Source of the DNA: an uncultured Oscillospiraceae bacterium
GTDB taxonomy: Bacteria; Bacillota; Clostridia; Oscillospirales; Oscillospiraceae
Direction of reading: 5' to 3'
Assembly (NCBI GenBank): GCA_934573855.1
Contig: CAKTMF010000004.1
Location: 1 to 64,000, forward strand
DNA: 64,000 bases
A program made the translations under genes and the position numbers. Every line of letters begins with the position of its first letter. Position 1 is the stretch's first letter. Positions 25,118-34,556 of the stretch are shown piece after piece. The notes below the pieces were generated by a model, which had not been told where the DNA came from, did not search any database, and saw only the letters and a list, made by a program, of their open reading frames with translations.

Positions 25118-27940
25118 TTACAGCAGCTTTTTGAGGAACTGGCCTGTGTAGCTGCGCTCACAGGCCGCGCACTCCTCGGGAGTGCCGGAAAAGACAAGCT
25201 CGCCGCCCATGTCTCCGCCCTCGGGGCCGAGGTCTATTATGTGGTCCGCGACCTTGATGACGTCAAGGTTATGCTCAATAACAACGACGGTGTTCCCGGC
25301 GTCGGTGAGCCTGTCGAGTATGGTTATGAGTCTGTGAACGTCGGCCATGTGGAGTCCCGTGGTCGGCTCGTCAAGAACATAAACGGTGGAGCCGGTACTG
25401 CGCTTTGAAAGCTCGGTGGCGAGCTTGACTCTCTGCGCTTCGCCGCCGGAGAGCGTGGTGCTTGACTGACCCAGCTTCACATACCCGAGACCCACGTCGT
25501 AGAGCGTCTGGAGCTTGCCGTATATCTTGGGCTGGTTTGCGAAGAAGGCGCAGGCCTCCTCGACGGTCATGTCAAGCACGTCGGCAATGCTCTTGCCCTT
25601 GTACTTCACCTCGAGCGTTTCGCGGTTGAAGCGCTTGCCGCCGCAGACGTCGCAGGGTACATAGACGTCCGGCAGGAAGTGCATTTCTATTTTCAGCAGT
25701 CCGTCGCCGGAGCAGGCCTCGCAGCGGCCCCCCTTGACGTTGAAGGAAAAGCGTCCCTGTCCGTAGCCGCGGAGCTTCGCGTCCGAGGTCGAGGCGAAGA
25801 GGTCCCTTATCTCGCCGAACACGCCCGTATAGGTCGCGGGGTTCGAGCGCGGCGTCCTGCCGATGGGGCTCTGGTCGATGGCGATGACCTTGTCGACGTT
25901 TTCAAGACCCTCGATCCCGCGGCTCCTGCCGGGGTGTACCTTGACGCGGTTCTTCTCGGCGGCGAGGGTCTTGTAGAGGATCTCGTTGATGAGCGAGGAC
26001 TTGCCGCTGCCGGACACGCCGGTGACGCAGATGAGCTTCCCGAGCGGTATCTCCACGTCGATATTCTTCAGGTTATTCTCCTGCGCGCCGCGGATAACGA
26101 GCTTTTTGCCGTTTCCGGCGCGTCTTGCGGCAGGCACGGGGATGGATCTCTTCCCGCTGAGATACTGTCCCGTGACCGACTCCTCGCAGGCGCATATATC
26201 GTCTATGCTGCCCGCGCAGACGACCTTTCCGCCGTTCGCGCCCGCGCCGGGGCCGATATCGACGATATAATCCGCCGCGCGCATGGTATCCTCGTCATGC
26301 TCGACGACGATGAGCGTGTTGCCAAGGTCGCGCAGGCGCTTGAGCGTCAAGAGCAGCTTTTCGTTGTCCCGCTGGTGCAGCCCTATGCTCGGCTCGTCAA
26401 GTATATATAGGACGCCCATGAGGCTCGAGCCTATCTGCGTGGCTAGCCTTATCCTCTGGCTTTCGCCGCCGGAGAGCGTAGCCGCCGCGCGCGATAGGGT
26501 GAGATAGCCCAGACCAACGCTCGCGAGGAAGCTTAGTCTCGCCTTTATCTCCTTGAGTATCCTCTCGGCGATCATGGCGTCCTTTTCGTTCAGCTCAAGA
26601 GCGTCGACAAATTTTATCGCGTCCACAACGGAGAGATCGGAGAACTGCGAAATGCTCAGTCCTCCGACCGTGACGGCAAGGGCGGACTTTTTAAGGCGCT
26701 TTCCCCCGCAGTCGGGACACGGCACCTGAGACATGCACTCCTCGATATCCGCGCGCATGGCGGGGCTTTGCGTCTCTTTATAGCGGCGCTCGAGGTTATT
26801 GACTATGCCCTCGAAATCGCGCTTAATAACGCCGTAGCCCTCGCTCTTCTCGTAGTGGAGCTGGAGCGGCTCGTTCTTTGTGCCGTAGAGTATGGCGTCG
26901 ACGGCTTCTTTGCTGAGGTTCTTTATGGGGTCGGTGAGCTTGAAATGATAGCGCTTCGCGAGAGCGTCGAAATACATTCTCGATATACCGTCGCTCTTTA
27001 CGTTCCCCCAGCCGGAGGCGGTGATACCGCCGTCCATAATGCTCAGAGCGGGGTTTGGCATGATGAGGTCAGGGTCGACGAGCAGCTGCATGCCGAGACC
27101 GGTGCAGGTCGGACATGCGCCGCTGGGGCTGTTGAAGGAAAAGAGTCTCGGCGTAAGCTCGTCTATCGAAATGCCGCAGTCATCGCAGGCGTAGTTCTGG
27201 GAGAAGCTTATCTGGCGGTTCTCAGACACGACGTCCACATACATAAGCCCGCCCGCAAGTGCGAGCGCCGTCTCGGACGAGTCTGTAAGGCGGCGGATAA
27301 CGTCGGGCTTGATGACGATACGGTCGACGACGATCTCGATATTGTGCTTTTTGTTCTTCTCGAGCTTTATTTCCTCGGAAAGGTCGTAGGCGATGCCGTC
27401 GACCCTCGCACGGACGTAGCCGGAGCGCTTCGCGTCCTCGAACACCTTTGTATGCTCGCCCTTTCTGCCGCGTATGACGGGCGCGAGTATCTGTATCCTC
27501 GTCCCCTCGGGCAGCTCCATTATGCGGTCGACTATCTGGTCAATGCTCTGCTGGCGTATCTCCTTGCCGCACTTGGGGCAGTGCGGGACGCCTACGCGCG
27601 CCCAAAGGAGCCTGAGATAGTCGTATATCTCCGTCACCGTGCCGACGGTCGAGCGCGGATTCTTGGAGGTCGTTTTTTGGTCGATGGAGATGGCCGGGGA
27701 GAGGCCGTCGATATAGTCCACGTCCGGCTTGTCCATCTGGCCGAGGAACATCCTCGCATAGGAGCTGAGGCTCTCGACATAGCGTCTCTGTCCCTCCGCA
27801 TAAAGCGTGTCGAACGCGAGGGATGATTTGCCGCTGCCGGAAAGGCCGGTGATGACCACGAGCTTATCGCGCGGCAGCTCAAGGTCGATGTTTTTAAGGT
27901 TGTTTTCTCTTGCGCCTTTGATGAAAATGCTGTTCTGCAT
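25118..27940 (-). CDS. uvrA: Excinuclease ABC subunit UvrA
   Basis: A 940-residue damage-recognition ATPase of nucleotide excision repair. Both ABC modules are complete: Walker A GLSGSGKSSLAFDT and GVSGSGKSSLINEI, signatures LSGGESQRIRLA and LSGGEAQRVKLA. Zinc motifs CPKC, CDDC...CPTC and CEAC...CDVC are present. It starts 3 bases after ybaK with GAGGAA. uvrB and uvrC are not here. Confidence 0.97.
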   Translation of the reverse strand: MQNSIFIKGARENNLKNIDLELPRDKLVVITGLSGSGKSSLAFDTLYAEGQRRYVESLSSYARMFLGQMDKPDVDYIDGLSPAISIDQKTTSKNPRSTVGTVTEIYDYLRLLWARVGVPHCPKCGKEIRQQSIDQIVDRIMELPEGTRIQILAPVIRGRKGEHTKVFEDAKRSGYVRARVDGIAYDLSEEIKLEKNKKHNIEIVVDRIVIKPDVIRRLTDSSETALALAGGLMYVDVVSENRQISFSQNYACDDCGISIDELTPRLFSFNSPSGACPTCTGLGMQLLVDPDLIMPNPALSIMDGGITASGWGNVKSDGISRMYFDALAKRYHFKLTDPIKNLSKEAVDAILYGTKNEPLQLHYEKSEGYGVIKRDFEGIVNNLERRYKETQSPAMRADIEECMSQVPCPDCGGKRLKKSALAVTVGGLSISQFSDLSVVDAIKFVDALELNEKDAMIAERILKEIKARLSFLASVGLGYLTLSRAAATLSGGESQRIRLATQIGSSLMGVLYILDEPSIGLHQRDNEKLLLTLKRLRDLGNTLIVVEHDEDTMRAADYIVDIGPGAGANGGKVVCAGSIDDICACEESVTGQYLSGKRSIPVPAARRAGNGKKLVIRGAQENNLKNIDVEIPLGKLICVTGVSGSGKSSLINEILYKTLAAEKNRVKVHPGRSRGIEGLENVDKVIAIDQSPIGRTPRSNPATYTGVFGEIRDLFASTSDAKLRGYGQGRFSFNVKGGRCEACSGDGLLKIEMHFLPDVYVPCDVCGGKRFNRETLEVKYKGKSIADVLDMTVEEACAFFANQPKIYGKLQTLYDVGLGYVKLGQSSTTLSGGEAQRVKLATELSKRSTGSTVYVLDEPTTGLHMADVHRLITILDRLTDAGNTVVVIEHNLDVIKVADHIIDLGPEGGDMGGELVFSGTPEECAACERSYTGQFLKKLL

Positions 27941-27943
27941 GTC

Positions 27944-28426
27944 TTATTCCTCTGCGATGATATCTGCGTATGCGCCTCTTACAAGGCCTATAAGGTCGGC
28001 CGGAGCAAGCTCTACTTGGAAGCCTATCCTCCCGGCGCTGACGATGACGGTATCCAGCCCCGCGGCCGTCTCGTGGAACACGGTGGGATACTGCTTTTTC
28101 ATGCCCACGGGCGAGCAGCCGCCGCGGACATAGCCCGTAAGGGCGGTTATCTCGCTCACATGCACCATCGCTATCGATTTCTCGCCTACGGCCTTTGCCG
28201 CCTTTTTAAGGTCAAGCTCCGCCGCAGCGGGGATGTCGAAAACATATATTTTTTTGCTCGCGCCGCGCGCCACAAGAGTCTTGAAAACACGCGCCGGATC
28301 CTGCCCCATGAGCGCCGCGGCCGTAACGCCGTCCACGGGCGCGTCCGAATGGGGGTATTCGCGGGCGGTATATTTTATCTTCTTCTGGTCAAGAAGCCGC
28401 ATGACGTTTGTCTTCTGTTCTGCCAT
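27944..28426 (-). CDS. ybaK: YbaK/EbsC family aminoacyl-tRNA deacylase
   Basis: A 160-residue editing-domain protein expected to hydrolyse mischarged Cys-tRNA(Pro). Seen: KTLVARG with the catalytic Lys region, VFDIPAAAELDLKKAAKA, and GYVRGGCSPVGMKK, the conserved GGCSPxG loop. CGGAGG lies before the ATG and a near-perfect promoter lies 30-60 bases upstream. It is the first gene of a ybaK-uvrA-recD2-comF run. Confidence 0.93.
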   Translation of the reverse strand: MAEQKTNVMRLLDQKKIKYTAREYPHSDAPVDGVTAAALMGQDPARVFKTLVARGASKKIYVFDIPAAAELDLKKAAKAVGEKSIAMVHVSEITALTGYVRGGCSPVGMKKQYPTVFHETAAGLDTVIVSAGRIGFQVELAPADLIGLVRGAYADIIAEE

Positions 28427-28458
28427 AGCCCTGCCTCCGTTTTTTGTTTGAACGCTTT

Positions 28459-28487
28459 ATTATACCCCACAAAATTTATTCTTTCAA
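28459..28487 (-). promoter_or_regulatory. Promoter of ybaK-uvrA
   Basis: The minus strand reads TTGAAA, 17 bases, TATAAT (plus-strand 28482-28487 and 28459-28464). This is one of the best sigma-70-type matches in the window. I see no LexA/SOS box beside it. Confidence 0.8.
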
Positions 28488-28567
28488 CAGAAAATGTCTT
28501 AATAAATTTACGCTTAACGCTGCGCTCATGCCCGCGCCGCCGTAAAAGAAGCTTTACATTTGCGAAG

Positions 28568-28596
28568 TTGCGTTTGGCGGGCAAATGTATTATAAT
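28568..28596 (+). promoter_or_regulatory. Promoter of the lipoprotein gene at 28624
   Basis: TTGCGT (28568-28573), 17 bases, TATAAT (28591-28596). GAGGAG follows close to the ATG at 28624. Confidence 0.6.
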
Positions 28597-28623
28597 GATA
28601 AAAGAATACTTTGAGGAGTACCT

Positions 28624-29934
28624 ATGAAAAAACGAATTCTTATTTTGATAGCACTGCTGCTCTGCGCGCTCTCGCTGTGCGCGTGCGGGAAAAAGCAACA
28701 GGCCAGCGGCTCCTCCGCGCTCCCGACTCCGCCCTCTGCCGCGGAGTCTTCTCCGACGCCCGCGACCGAGGAAAAGCCGGCCGAATACAACACCATTGCC
28801 GCCGCCGACAAGAGCGAGCGCAAGCGCGTCCGTCAGGAGCTTCTTGACGTTGCGGAGGGCTGCGCCGCCATTTACGCCGAGGCGGACAAGGGCAGCGCGC
28901 TCAACGTGGTGCTGTCGAACTCGTCCCTCTACGCGATGGTGGAGCATATAGGCTCGACGGGCCGCGCCGCCGTCGACTCGCTCGGCACATGGGACATGGA
29001 GGGTTCCGCCGCGCTGCTCGATTTCTGCGAGGAGATATATCTCGGACAGGACTGCGAGGGGACGTACTACACCGTCTACCCCGACGGTCAGATATCGGCG
29101 TTTCACCTCGCGAGAAAAAACGGCGAGTGGCACCTTGTCACCATGACGGCAGTGTGGGATAAAAACAGCAGTCCCTCCGTCGTGTCCGAGGGGCAATATC
29201 AGATATCCGACGTAAAATACACCGACAAGGGCTGGCTCATCTATGACCGCAACTTTGACAGTTTCGACGACAATCAGCGCTCCAACTCCAACTCCTACGT
29301 CTTTGTCCGAGTAACGCCCTGCGACAGCACGAAGCGCGCCCTGTGCAGAAAATATATCGAGCCGATCGGGTATTTTGAGAACAACCTCTTTACCACCACG
29401 TGGAATCAGTTTGACCCCAGCCCAATAGATTTCAACAGTCTGTACGCGTATCTCTTCGCCATGTACCATGGGACGGAAACGCTCTCCTCGTACAACGTGC
29501 GCAACTACTATTCCGCCGTCAGCGGGACGAATCTCTATGTCGTCCCCACCGCGAGCTTTGAGGAAGTGGTGCAGTATTACTTCGACATCAACTCCGCCTC
29601 GCTCAGGAACATTTCCGACTACAGCAGGAGCGCGGGCGGGTACTTCTTCCTCGGCTATCAGAACGGCTATTACGACGTGACCCCAAGGACGCCGGAGCCG
29701 GAGGTCGTCGACTACTGGTACAACTCCGACGGCTCCGTGACCATGCGCGTCGACGCGGTAAACAAGTGGTACGGCACCGACAGGGCCTTTACCCACGAGG
29801 TGACGGTCTACGAGTATGATAACGGCAGGATAAAATACATCTCCAACAAGCTCTATGAGTCCGACGAGAATATTCTGCCCGAAAACAAGCTCGGCTATCT
29901 CCTTGATATCGAGCGGGACAAAACGCAATACTGA
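28624..29934 (+). CDS. Uncharacterised lipoprotein
   Basis: A 436-residue protein I do not recognise. A lipoprotein signal peptide ends at LCAC with the lipid-carrying Cys at about 21, then comes a Ser/Pro/Thr-rich linker (about 22-55), and the rest is a globular domain rich in Tyr, Asp and Trp and poor in Cys. The C-terminal part repeats short beta-like stretches ending in YDNGRIKYISNKLY. It has its own promoter and a strong terminator, so it is a single-gene unit. It is probably a surface or envelope protein of unknown function. Confidence 0.85.
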   Translation: MKKRILILIALLLCALSLCACGKKQQASGSSALPTPPSAAESSPTPATEEKPAEYNTIAAADKSERKRVRQELLDVAEGCAAIYAEADKGSALNVVLSNSSLYAMVEHIGSTGRAAVDSLGTWDMEGSAALLDFCEEIYLGQDCEGTYYTVYPDGQISAFHLARKNGEWHLVTMTAVWDKNSSPSVVSEGQYQISDVKYTDKGWLIYDRNFDSFDDNQRSNSNSYVFVRVTPCDSTKRALCRKYIEPIGYFENNLFTTTWNQFDPSPIDFNSLYAYLFAMYHGTETLSSYNVRNYYSAVSGTNLYVVPTASFEEVVQYYFDINSASLRNISDYSRSAGGYFFLGYQNGYYDVTPRTPEPEVVDYWYNSDGSVTMRVDAVNKWYGTDRAFTHEVTVYEYDNGRIKYISNKLYESDENILPENKLGYLLDIERDKTQY

Positions 29935-29945
29935 CCGCTTTATCG

Positions 29946-29985
29946 AAAAGCAGCCGGGACCCGTACAGGCTCCGGCTGCTTTTTT
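29946..29985. terminator. Bidirectional terminator between lipoprotein and pcp
   Basis: AAAAGCAGCCGG pairs with CCGGCTGCTTTT over a 14-base loop, with T-runs on both strands. It separates two convergent genes. Confidence 0.85.
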
Positions 29986-30626
29986 CAGTTTTCCGTGCCG
30001 AGGGCGGCGGGGATGTCTCTTTCGTTTTCGGCTATCGCGGCAAGCGCGGCCTCGAGCGCGGTCACGATGTCGGAAAGCGGCATGGACGGGACGCCGGGGC
30101 GCTCCGCGACCTGTTCGGGGATATACGGCACATGGATGAAGCCCCCGCGCATTCCGGGAAACGAGCGCTCGATATTGTACAGCACACCGTACATCAGGTG
30201 GTTGCAGACATAAGTACCGGCGGAATTTGAAAGCGACGACGGTATGCCCGCCTCCTGTATCCGTCTCACCATCGCCTTGACGGGAATGCTCGCGAAATAG
30301 GCGTTTTCGCCGTCTGCGTACACGGGAGCGTCGATTGGCCGGTTGCCCTCGTTATCGGGTATCCTCGCGTCGTCGACGTTTATCGCGACGCGCTCCGGCG
30401 TCACCCCTTCGCGCCCGCCCGCCTGACCGACGCAGACCACGGCGTCCGGCCGCTCTTCCTCCATAGCCGTAAGGACGGCAGCTATCGACTTTCCGAACAC
30501 CACCGGGATATAGCGCTTCACGATCACTGCGCCGGATATCTCGTCTCTTACGAGCTTCACGGCATCCATGGCCGGGTTGACGCTCTCTCCCCCAAAGGGT
30601 TCAAATGCGGTAAGAAGTATTTTCAT
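29985..30626 (-). CDS. pcp: Pyroglutamyl-peptidase I
   Basis: A 213-residue cysteine peptidase that removes N-terminal pyroglutamate. Seen: start MKILLTAFEPFGGESVNPA, the catalytic Glu region, Cys in GTYVCNHLMYG and His in GFIHVPYIPEQ. ATG at 30626 follows GGGGAGAG. It is a single-gene unit between two lipoprotein genes on the other strand. Confidence 0.94.
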   Translation of the reverse strand: MKILLTAFEPFGGESVNPAMDAVKLVRDEISGAVIVKRYIPVVFGKSIAAVLTAMEEERPDAVVCVGQAGGREGVTPERVAINVDDARIPDNEGNRPIDAPVYADGENAYFASIPVKAMVRRIQEAGIPSSLSNSAGTYVCNHLMYGVLYNIERSFPGMRGGFIHVPYIPEQVAERPGVPSMPLSDIVTALEAALAAIAENERDIPAALGTEN

Positions 30627-30734
30627 GTCTCGCTCTCCCCTCTTCATTTACGTTAATTTATCACGGGCGGCGCGGCACGTCAACTTTGCGGAGTATCAGT
30701 GCGTGAGTTTTACAGAATATTAATCAATATTAAG

Positions 30735-30763
30735 TTGTTATTGCGGCCGCACGGTGGTATAAA
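30735..30763 (+). promoter_or_regulatory. Promoter of the lipoprotein gene at 30826
   Basis: TTGTTA (30735-30740), 17 bases, TATAAA (30758-30763). Confidence 0.6.
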
Positions 30764-30825
30764 ATAATAAACCTGACAGAGGTTTACGAAGCCTGATCGA
30801 GATTTCCGGAAAGGATCTAAAAGCA

Positions 30826-31731
30826 ATGAAAAAAATAACTGCATATATTCTTTTGGCCGCGCTCTGCCTGTCGCTGTGCGCGTGCAGCCTCGTCCCGGAG
30901 GCCGAGGTCGTCGTTGTCCCCGAGCAGTCGCCCGAGGTATCCGGCTCGCCCGAGACCCCCGTCCCCGGCACCGCCGATGACGCGGACGCGGAGGCGGCTG
31001 ACGCTCTCCTCGCCGTTCTTGACGAGCTTTACTCCGACTATCATCCCGGCACCGCGGGCAGCTCTCTGAAGCTTGCCGCCATCTCCGGCAAAATGCTCGA
31101 CTGGTACGCACAGTACGGCAGCGCGGGCGCGATAAGCAGGGCCTCCGCCGCCTTTGCCGCGAAGCATGCCGACTATAACATTTATGACGAGAGCAGCGAG
31201 ATATCCGAGGGCTTTCCCCCCGCGCTCAGGGACGTGTGGCGCTGCGCGGCAGAGATGAGCTTTCCCGGCGGAGACGCGGTGCTTGCCGACGCGGGCTACA
31301 GCAGGAACGCCGAGTGGGTCACGGCGGACACCGACGTTTTCTTCTCCCAGCTTTTCTCGGCCCTCGCTCTGGAGGCTCCCGAGCGTGTGTACGTCTACTA
31401 CGGCGATCTCCAGAAGGCCGCAATGCCCATTGACGAGCTGAGCGAGCATATCATTGCCGCCGCGCTCCGCTCCGCTAAGGTGCTTCCCGCCGACGTGCAG
31501 ATAAACGCTTTTATCCATGACGGCGATCATCTCGCCATAGATTTCAGCAAGGAGCTGTCGGACTACCTCAACAGTCTCGACGCCGCGGGCGAGCACAGAA
31601 CTCTCAGTTGCATAGTCCTCTCCTTCCTTGACGCGTATTCCGCGAGCAACGTCACGATGACCGTGGACGGAAAGGTACTCTCCACCAGCTACGGCACATA
31701 CGACTTTGCCATTTCAAGAAGCGACGTCTGA
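30826..31731 (+). CDS. Uncharacterised lipoprotein
   Basis: A 301-residue protein I do not recognise. Signal peptide MKKITAYILLAALCLSLCAC gives a lipidated Cys at about 20. An acidic, Pro/Glu-rich linker follows (about 22-50), then a mostly helical domain rich in Ala, Asp and Ser. It shares with the lipoprotein at 28624 the signal-peptide style and the Tyr/Asp-rich character, but I see no alignable domain. It has its own promoter and terminator. Confidence 0.8.
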   Translation: MKKITAYILLAALCLSLCACSLVPEAEVVVVPEQSPEVSGSPETPVPGTADDADAEAADALLAVLDELYSDYHPGTAGSSLKLAAISGKMLDWYAQYGSAGAISRASAAFAAKHADYNIYDESSEISEGFPPALRDVWRCAAEMSFPGGDAVLADAGYSRNAEWVTADTDVFFSQLFSALALEAPERVYVYYGDLQKAAMPIDELSEHIIAAALRSAKVLPADVQINAFIHDGDHLAIDFSKELSDYLNSLDAAGEHRTLSCIVLSFLDAYSASNVTMTVDGKVLSTSYGTYDFAISRSDV

Positions 31732-31743
31732 CGGCACGCGCAG

Positions 31744-31784
31744 AAACACCCTCTGTTTTCGTTGAAAGCAGAGGGTGTTTTTTT
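31744..31784. terminator. Bidirectional terminator between lipoprotein and fhs
   Basis: AAACACCCTCTG pairs with CAGAGGGTGTTT, with further pairing TTTC/GAAA near the loop, and TTTTTTT follows on the plus strand. It serves two convergent genes. Confidence 0.85.
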
Positions 31785-33457
31785 CAGAACAGGCCGGATA
31801 TGACGCCGTTTTCGTCGACATCTATCCTCTCGGCAGCCGGGGACTTCGGCAGCCCCGGCATGGTCATTATGTCGCCGGTCAGCGCGACGATGAAGCCCGC
31901 CCCGGCAGAGACCTTGACGCTTTTTATCGTCACGGTGAAGCCCTCCGGCGCGCCGGTCCTTGCAGGGTCGTCGGAAAAGCTGTACTGAGTTTTGGCAATG
32001 CATACAGGAAGAGAGCCGAAGCCCAGCGCGGCAAGGCGCTCTATCTGGCTCTTCGCGGCCGGGAGAACGGAAATGCCCGCTCCGCCGTAGACCTTTTTTA
32101 CGACGGCTTCAAGCTTATCTTCAATGCTGCTCTCCTGATCGTAGCAGTAACTGAAGCTTCCCCTTTCCTCCCCGCACAGGCGCACGACCTCCGCGGCAAG
32201 CTCCGTTCCGCCCGCGCCTCCGTCAGCCCAGACCGTCGAGAGCCGGACGCTGACGCCAAGCCCGGCGCATTTTTCTATCACGAGGGCTATCTCCGCGTCA
32301 GTATCCGTCGGGAAACGGTTCACCGCCACGACGCAGGGCAATCCGAAAACGTTCCTTATATTGGAGACATGACGGAGGAGGTTCGGCATACCGCGCCCGA
32401 GCGCGGCGAGATCCTCACGGTCGAGCGCTCCTTTGTCCACGCCGCCGTGCATTTTGAGCGCGCGGACCGTAGCGACCACGACCACCGCGTCCGGGACGAG
32501 TCCCGACGAGCGGCATTTTATATCAAGGAACTTCTCCGCGCCGAGATCCGCGCCGAAGCCGGCCTCGGTCACGGTGTACTCCGCCGCCCTCATCGCCATT
32601 CTTGTTGCAAGCACAGAACTGCACCCGTGGGCGATGTTCGCGAACGGCCCACCGTGAACGAAGGCGGGAGTCCCCTCAAGAGTCTGGACGAGGTTCGGCT
32701 TGACGGCATCCTTCAGGAGCGCTGCCATCGCCCCCTGCGCCTTCAGCTCCCGGCATGTGACGGGTTTATCGTCATAGGTGTAGCCGACAACTATCCGCGC
32801 AAGGCGTTCCTTAAGGTCGGGCAGCGAGGTCGCGAGGCACAAAACGGCCATTATCTCGCTCGCGACGGTGATATCAAAGCCGTCCTCGCGCGGAACGCCG
32901 TTATTTCTGCCGCCCATGCCGTCGAGTATGAAGCGAAGCTGGCGGTCGTTCATGTCCACACAGCGCTTCCATGTGACGCGCCGGGGATCTATATTCAGGG
33001 CGTTCCCCTGCTGTATGTGGTTATCGAGCATGGCGGCGAGAAGATTATTTGCCGCGCCTATGGCGTGGATGTCGCCGGTAAAGTGGAGGTTGATGTCCTC
33101 CATAGGTACGACCTGCGCGTATCCGCCGCCGCAGGCCCCGCCCTTGACGCCGAACACAGGGCCGAGGGACGGCTCGCGCATGTCGACGATGGCGCTCTTG
33201 CCTATCCTGCGGAGCGCATCGGCAAGACCGATGGTGGTGGTCGTCTTGCCCTCGCCGGCGGGCGTTGGGGTCATGGCCGTCACCAGCACGAGCTTTCCCT
33301 CCGTCCGGTCCTCATTGAGATAGGAGAGGCCGACCTTGGCCTTGTACCTGCCGTACTGCTCAAGATATCTTTCGTCTATCCCCGCGAGGGCGGCTATCTC
33401 GCTCACAGGGCGCATGACGCACCGCTGCGCTATTTCAATATCGCTTAGAAATGCCAT
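31784..33457 (-). CDS. fhs: Formate-tetrahydrofolate ligase
   Basis: A 557-residue enzyme making 10-formyl-THF from formate, ATP and THF, feeding purine synthesis, Met-tRNA formylation and, in acetogens, the methyl branch. Seen: P-loop TPTPAGEGKTTTTIG, EPSLGPVFGVKGGACGGGY and the family C-terminus. The ATG at 33457 (MAFLSDIEIAQ) has AAGGAG seven bases upstream; two earlier in-frame starts are less well placed. No folD or other Wood-Ljungdahl genes are adjacent. Confidence 0.96.
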   Translation of the reverse strand: MAFLSDIEIAQRCVMRPVSEIAALAGIDERYLEQYGRYKAKVGLSYLNEDRTEGKLVLVTAMTPTPAGEGKTTTTIGLADALRRIGKSAIVDMREPSLGPVFGVKGGACGGGYAQVVPMEDINLHFTGDIHAIGAANNLLAAMLDNHIQQGNALNIDPRRVTWKRCVDMNDRQLRFILDGMGGRNNGVPREDGFDITVASEIMAVLCLATSLPDLKERLARIVVGYTYDDKPVTCRELKAQGAMAALLKDAVKPNLVQTLEGTPAFVHGGPFANIAHGCSSVLATRMAMRAAEYTVTEAGFGADLGAEKFLDIKCRSSGLVPDAVVVVATVRALKMHGGVDKGALDREDLAALGRGMPNLLRHVSNIRNVFGLPCVVAVNRFPTDTDAEIALVIEKCAGLGVSVRLSTVWADGGAGGTELAAEVVRLCGEERGSFSYCYDQESSIEDKLEAVVKKVYGGAGISVLPAAKSQIERLAALGFGSLPVCIAKTQYSFSDDPARTGAPEGFTVTIKSVKVSAGAGFIVALTGDIMTMPGLPKSPAAERIDVDENGVISGLF

Positions 33458-33488
33458 TGACTCGCTCCTTGACATAAAATCATTTGCC

Positions 33489-33517
33489 ACTATACCATCT
33501 TTTTCCTGCGGCGGCAA
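33489..33517 (-). promoter_or_regulatory. Promoter of fhs
   Basis: The minus strand reads TTGCCG, 17 bases, TATAGT (plus-strand 33512-33517 and 33489-33494). Confidence 0.6.
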
Positions 33518-33561
33518 CTTTTATACCGTATCTTACCGCATTACGCCGGAGAAAGCCGTCG

Positions 33562-34446
33562 TTACGCCTGCGCGGTATACTCCCGGACATGGTCGATGAA
33601 CGCCTCCTCGACGCTCGGGAGCGGGTGTCCCTTCAGCCAGACGAAAAGGTATTCTATATATCTCTCGGGGTCGACGATCTCCTTGGCGACGATACCGGGG
33701 TTGAGTACATAGGAGGTCTTGGGGAAAATGCTCACGCCCACGTTGCGCCCCGCGAGCGCCGCCACGTCCAGATAGTTGTCCATCTCACAGACTATATGCG
33801 GCTCGGCGCCGATCTGCTTGAACCACTTATATATCATGTCTATCACCGCCACGCGGGTGGGGACTATGAGGGGCTGGTCCCGGAGATACTTGAACTCGAG
33901 CGTATCGCCGGGAAGCGCCGCAAGAGGGTTATCCCGGCTCATGAAGGCCGTCATTTTCTCCTTTCCAACGGAGAAGCTGTTCAAAAGCGACTGGTCGCAC
34001 GGCGCGGTTATCACGGCAAGGCTTATAATGCCGCTGCGGAGCTTGCCGATAAGCTCGTCGCTGTTGCCGTCCATTATGCGGAATTTGACCTCCGGGTGCA
34101 GCGCGGCAAAGCGCTCTATCCACTCGGCGGCAATGTTTGGCGCGGAGCCTTCGACAAGGCCGATGGATATCGTCCCCGTCATGCCGCGGCTCATGGAGAT
34201 TATCTCGCTGGAGGCCTTGTCGGCAAGGCTCAGCAGCTCCTTTGCACGGCGGTAGAGGAGCCGCCCGGAGTCCGTGAGCTGAAGGCTCCGCCGGCCGCGG
34301 ATGAACAGCACTGTATTCAGCTCCCGCTCAAGCGCCTTTATCTGGCTCGAGAGCGGAGGCTGGCTCATGTGCAGCTTTTCGGCCGCCTTGGTGATATTCA
34401 GCTCCTCCGCGACGGCAACAAAGTATGAAAGGGTCTTGAGGTCCAT
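33562..34446 (-). CDS. LysR-family transcriptional regulator
   Basis: A 294-residue LTTR. The N-terminal winged helix-turn-helix (about 1-60, with NITKAAEKLHMSQPPLSSQIK) is typical, followed by a periplasmic-binding-like effector domain. GAGGAGG precedes the ATG. It is divergent from type III glutamine synthetase, and a perfect palindrome of LTTR type sits between them, so it probably controls that gene and itself. The effector cannot be read from sequence; a nitrogen metabolite is the natural guess. Confidence 0.93.
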   Translation of the reverse strand: MDLKTLSYFVAVAEELNITKAAEKLHMSQPPLSSQIKALERELNTVLFIRGRRSLQLTDSGRLLYRRAKELLSLADKASSEIISMSRGMTGTISIGLVEGSAPNIAAEWIERFAALHPEVKFRIMDGNSDELIGKLRSGIISLAVITAPCDQSLLNSFSVGKEKMTAFMSRDNPLAALPGDTLEFKYLRDQPLIVPTRVAVIDMIYKWFKQIGAEPHIVCEMDNYLDVAALAGRNVGVSIFPKTSYVLNPGIVAKEIVDPERYIEYLFVWLKGHPLPSVEEAFIDHVREYTAQA

Positions 34447-34486
34447 CCGTGTTTTCCTCCTCGCCGGTAAGATATGCTGTCTGCTC

Positions 34487-34509
34487 TGCCATACTTTTTT
34501 TGTATGGCA
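34487..34509. promoter_or_regulatory. LysR-type operator ATAC-N7-GTAT
   Basis: TGCCATAC, seven T, GTATGGCA: a perfect 8-bp inverted repeat containing the T-N11-A core and the exact ATAC-N7-GTAT form known for BenM/CatM-type regulators. Its centre (34498) is about 65 bases before the predicted glnN transcript start, the usual LTTR recognition position. Confidence 0.72.
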
Positions 34510-34528
34510 ACGCTAATATTATATATAG

Positions 34529-34556
34529 TTGATTTATTTTTTTCAAGTGCTATAAT
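34529..34556 (+). promoter_or_regulatory. Promoter of glnN
   Basis: TTGATT (34529-34534), 16 bases, TATAAT (34551-34556), downstream of the LysR-type operator. GGAGG follows at 34579. Confidence 0.65.

Noticed and set aside
28375..29928. 517-codon frame on the minus strand opposite the lipoprotein
   Set aside because: Shadow frame caused by GC-rich codon use; the plus-strand gene has a signal peptide, promoter and terminator.
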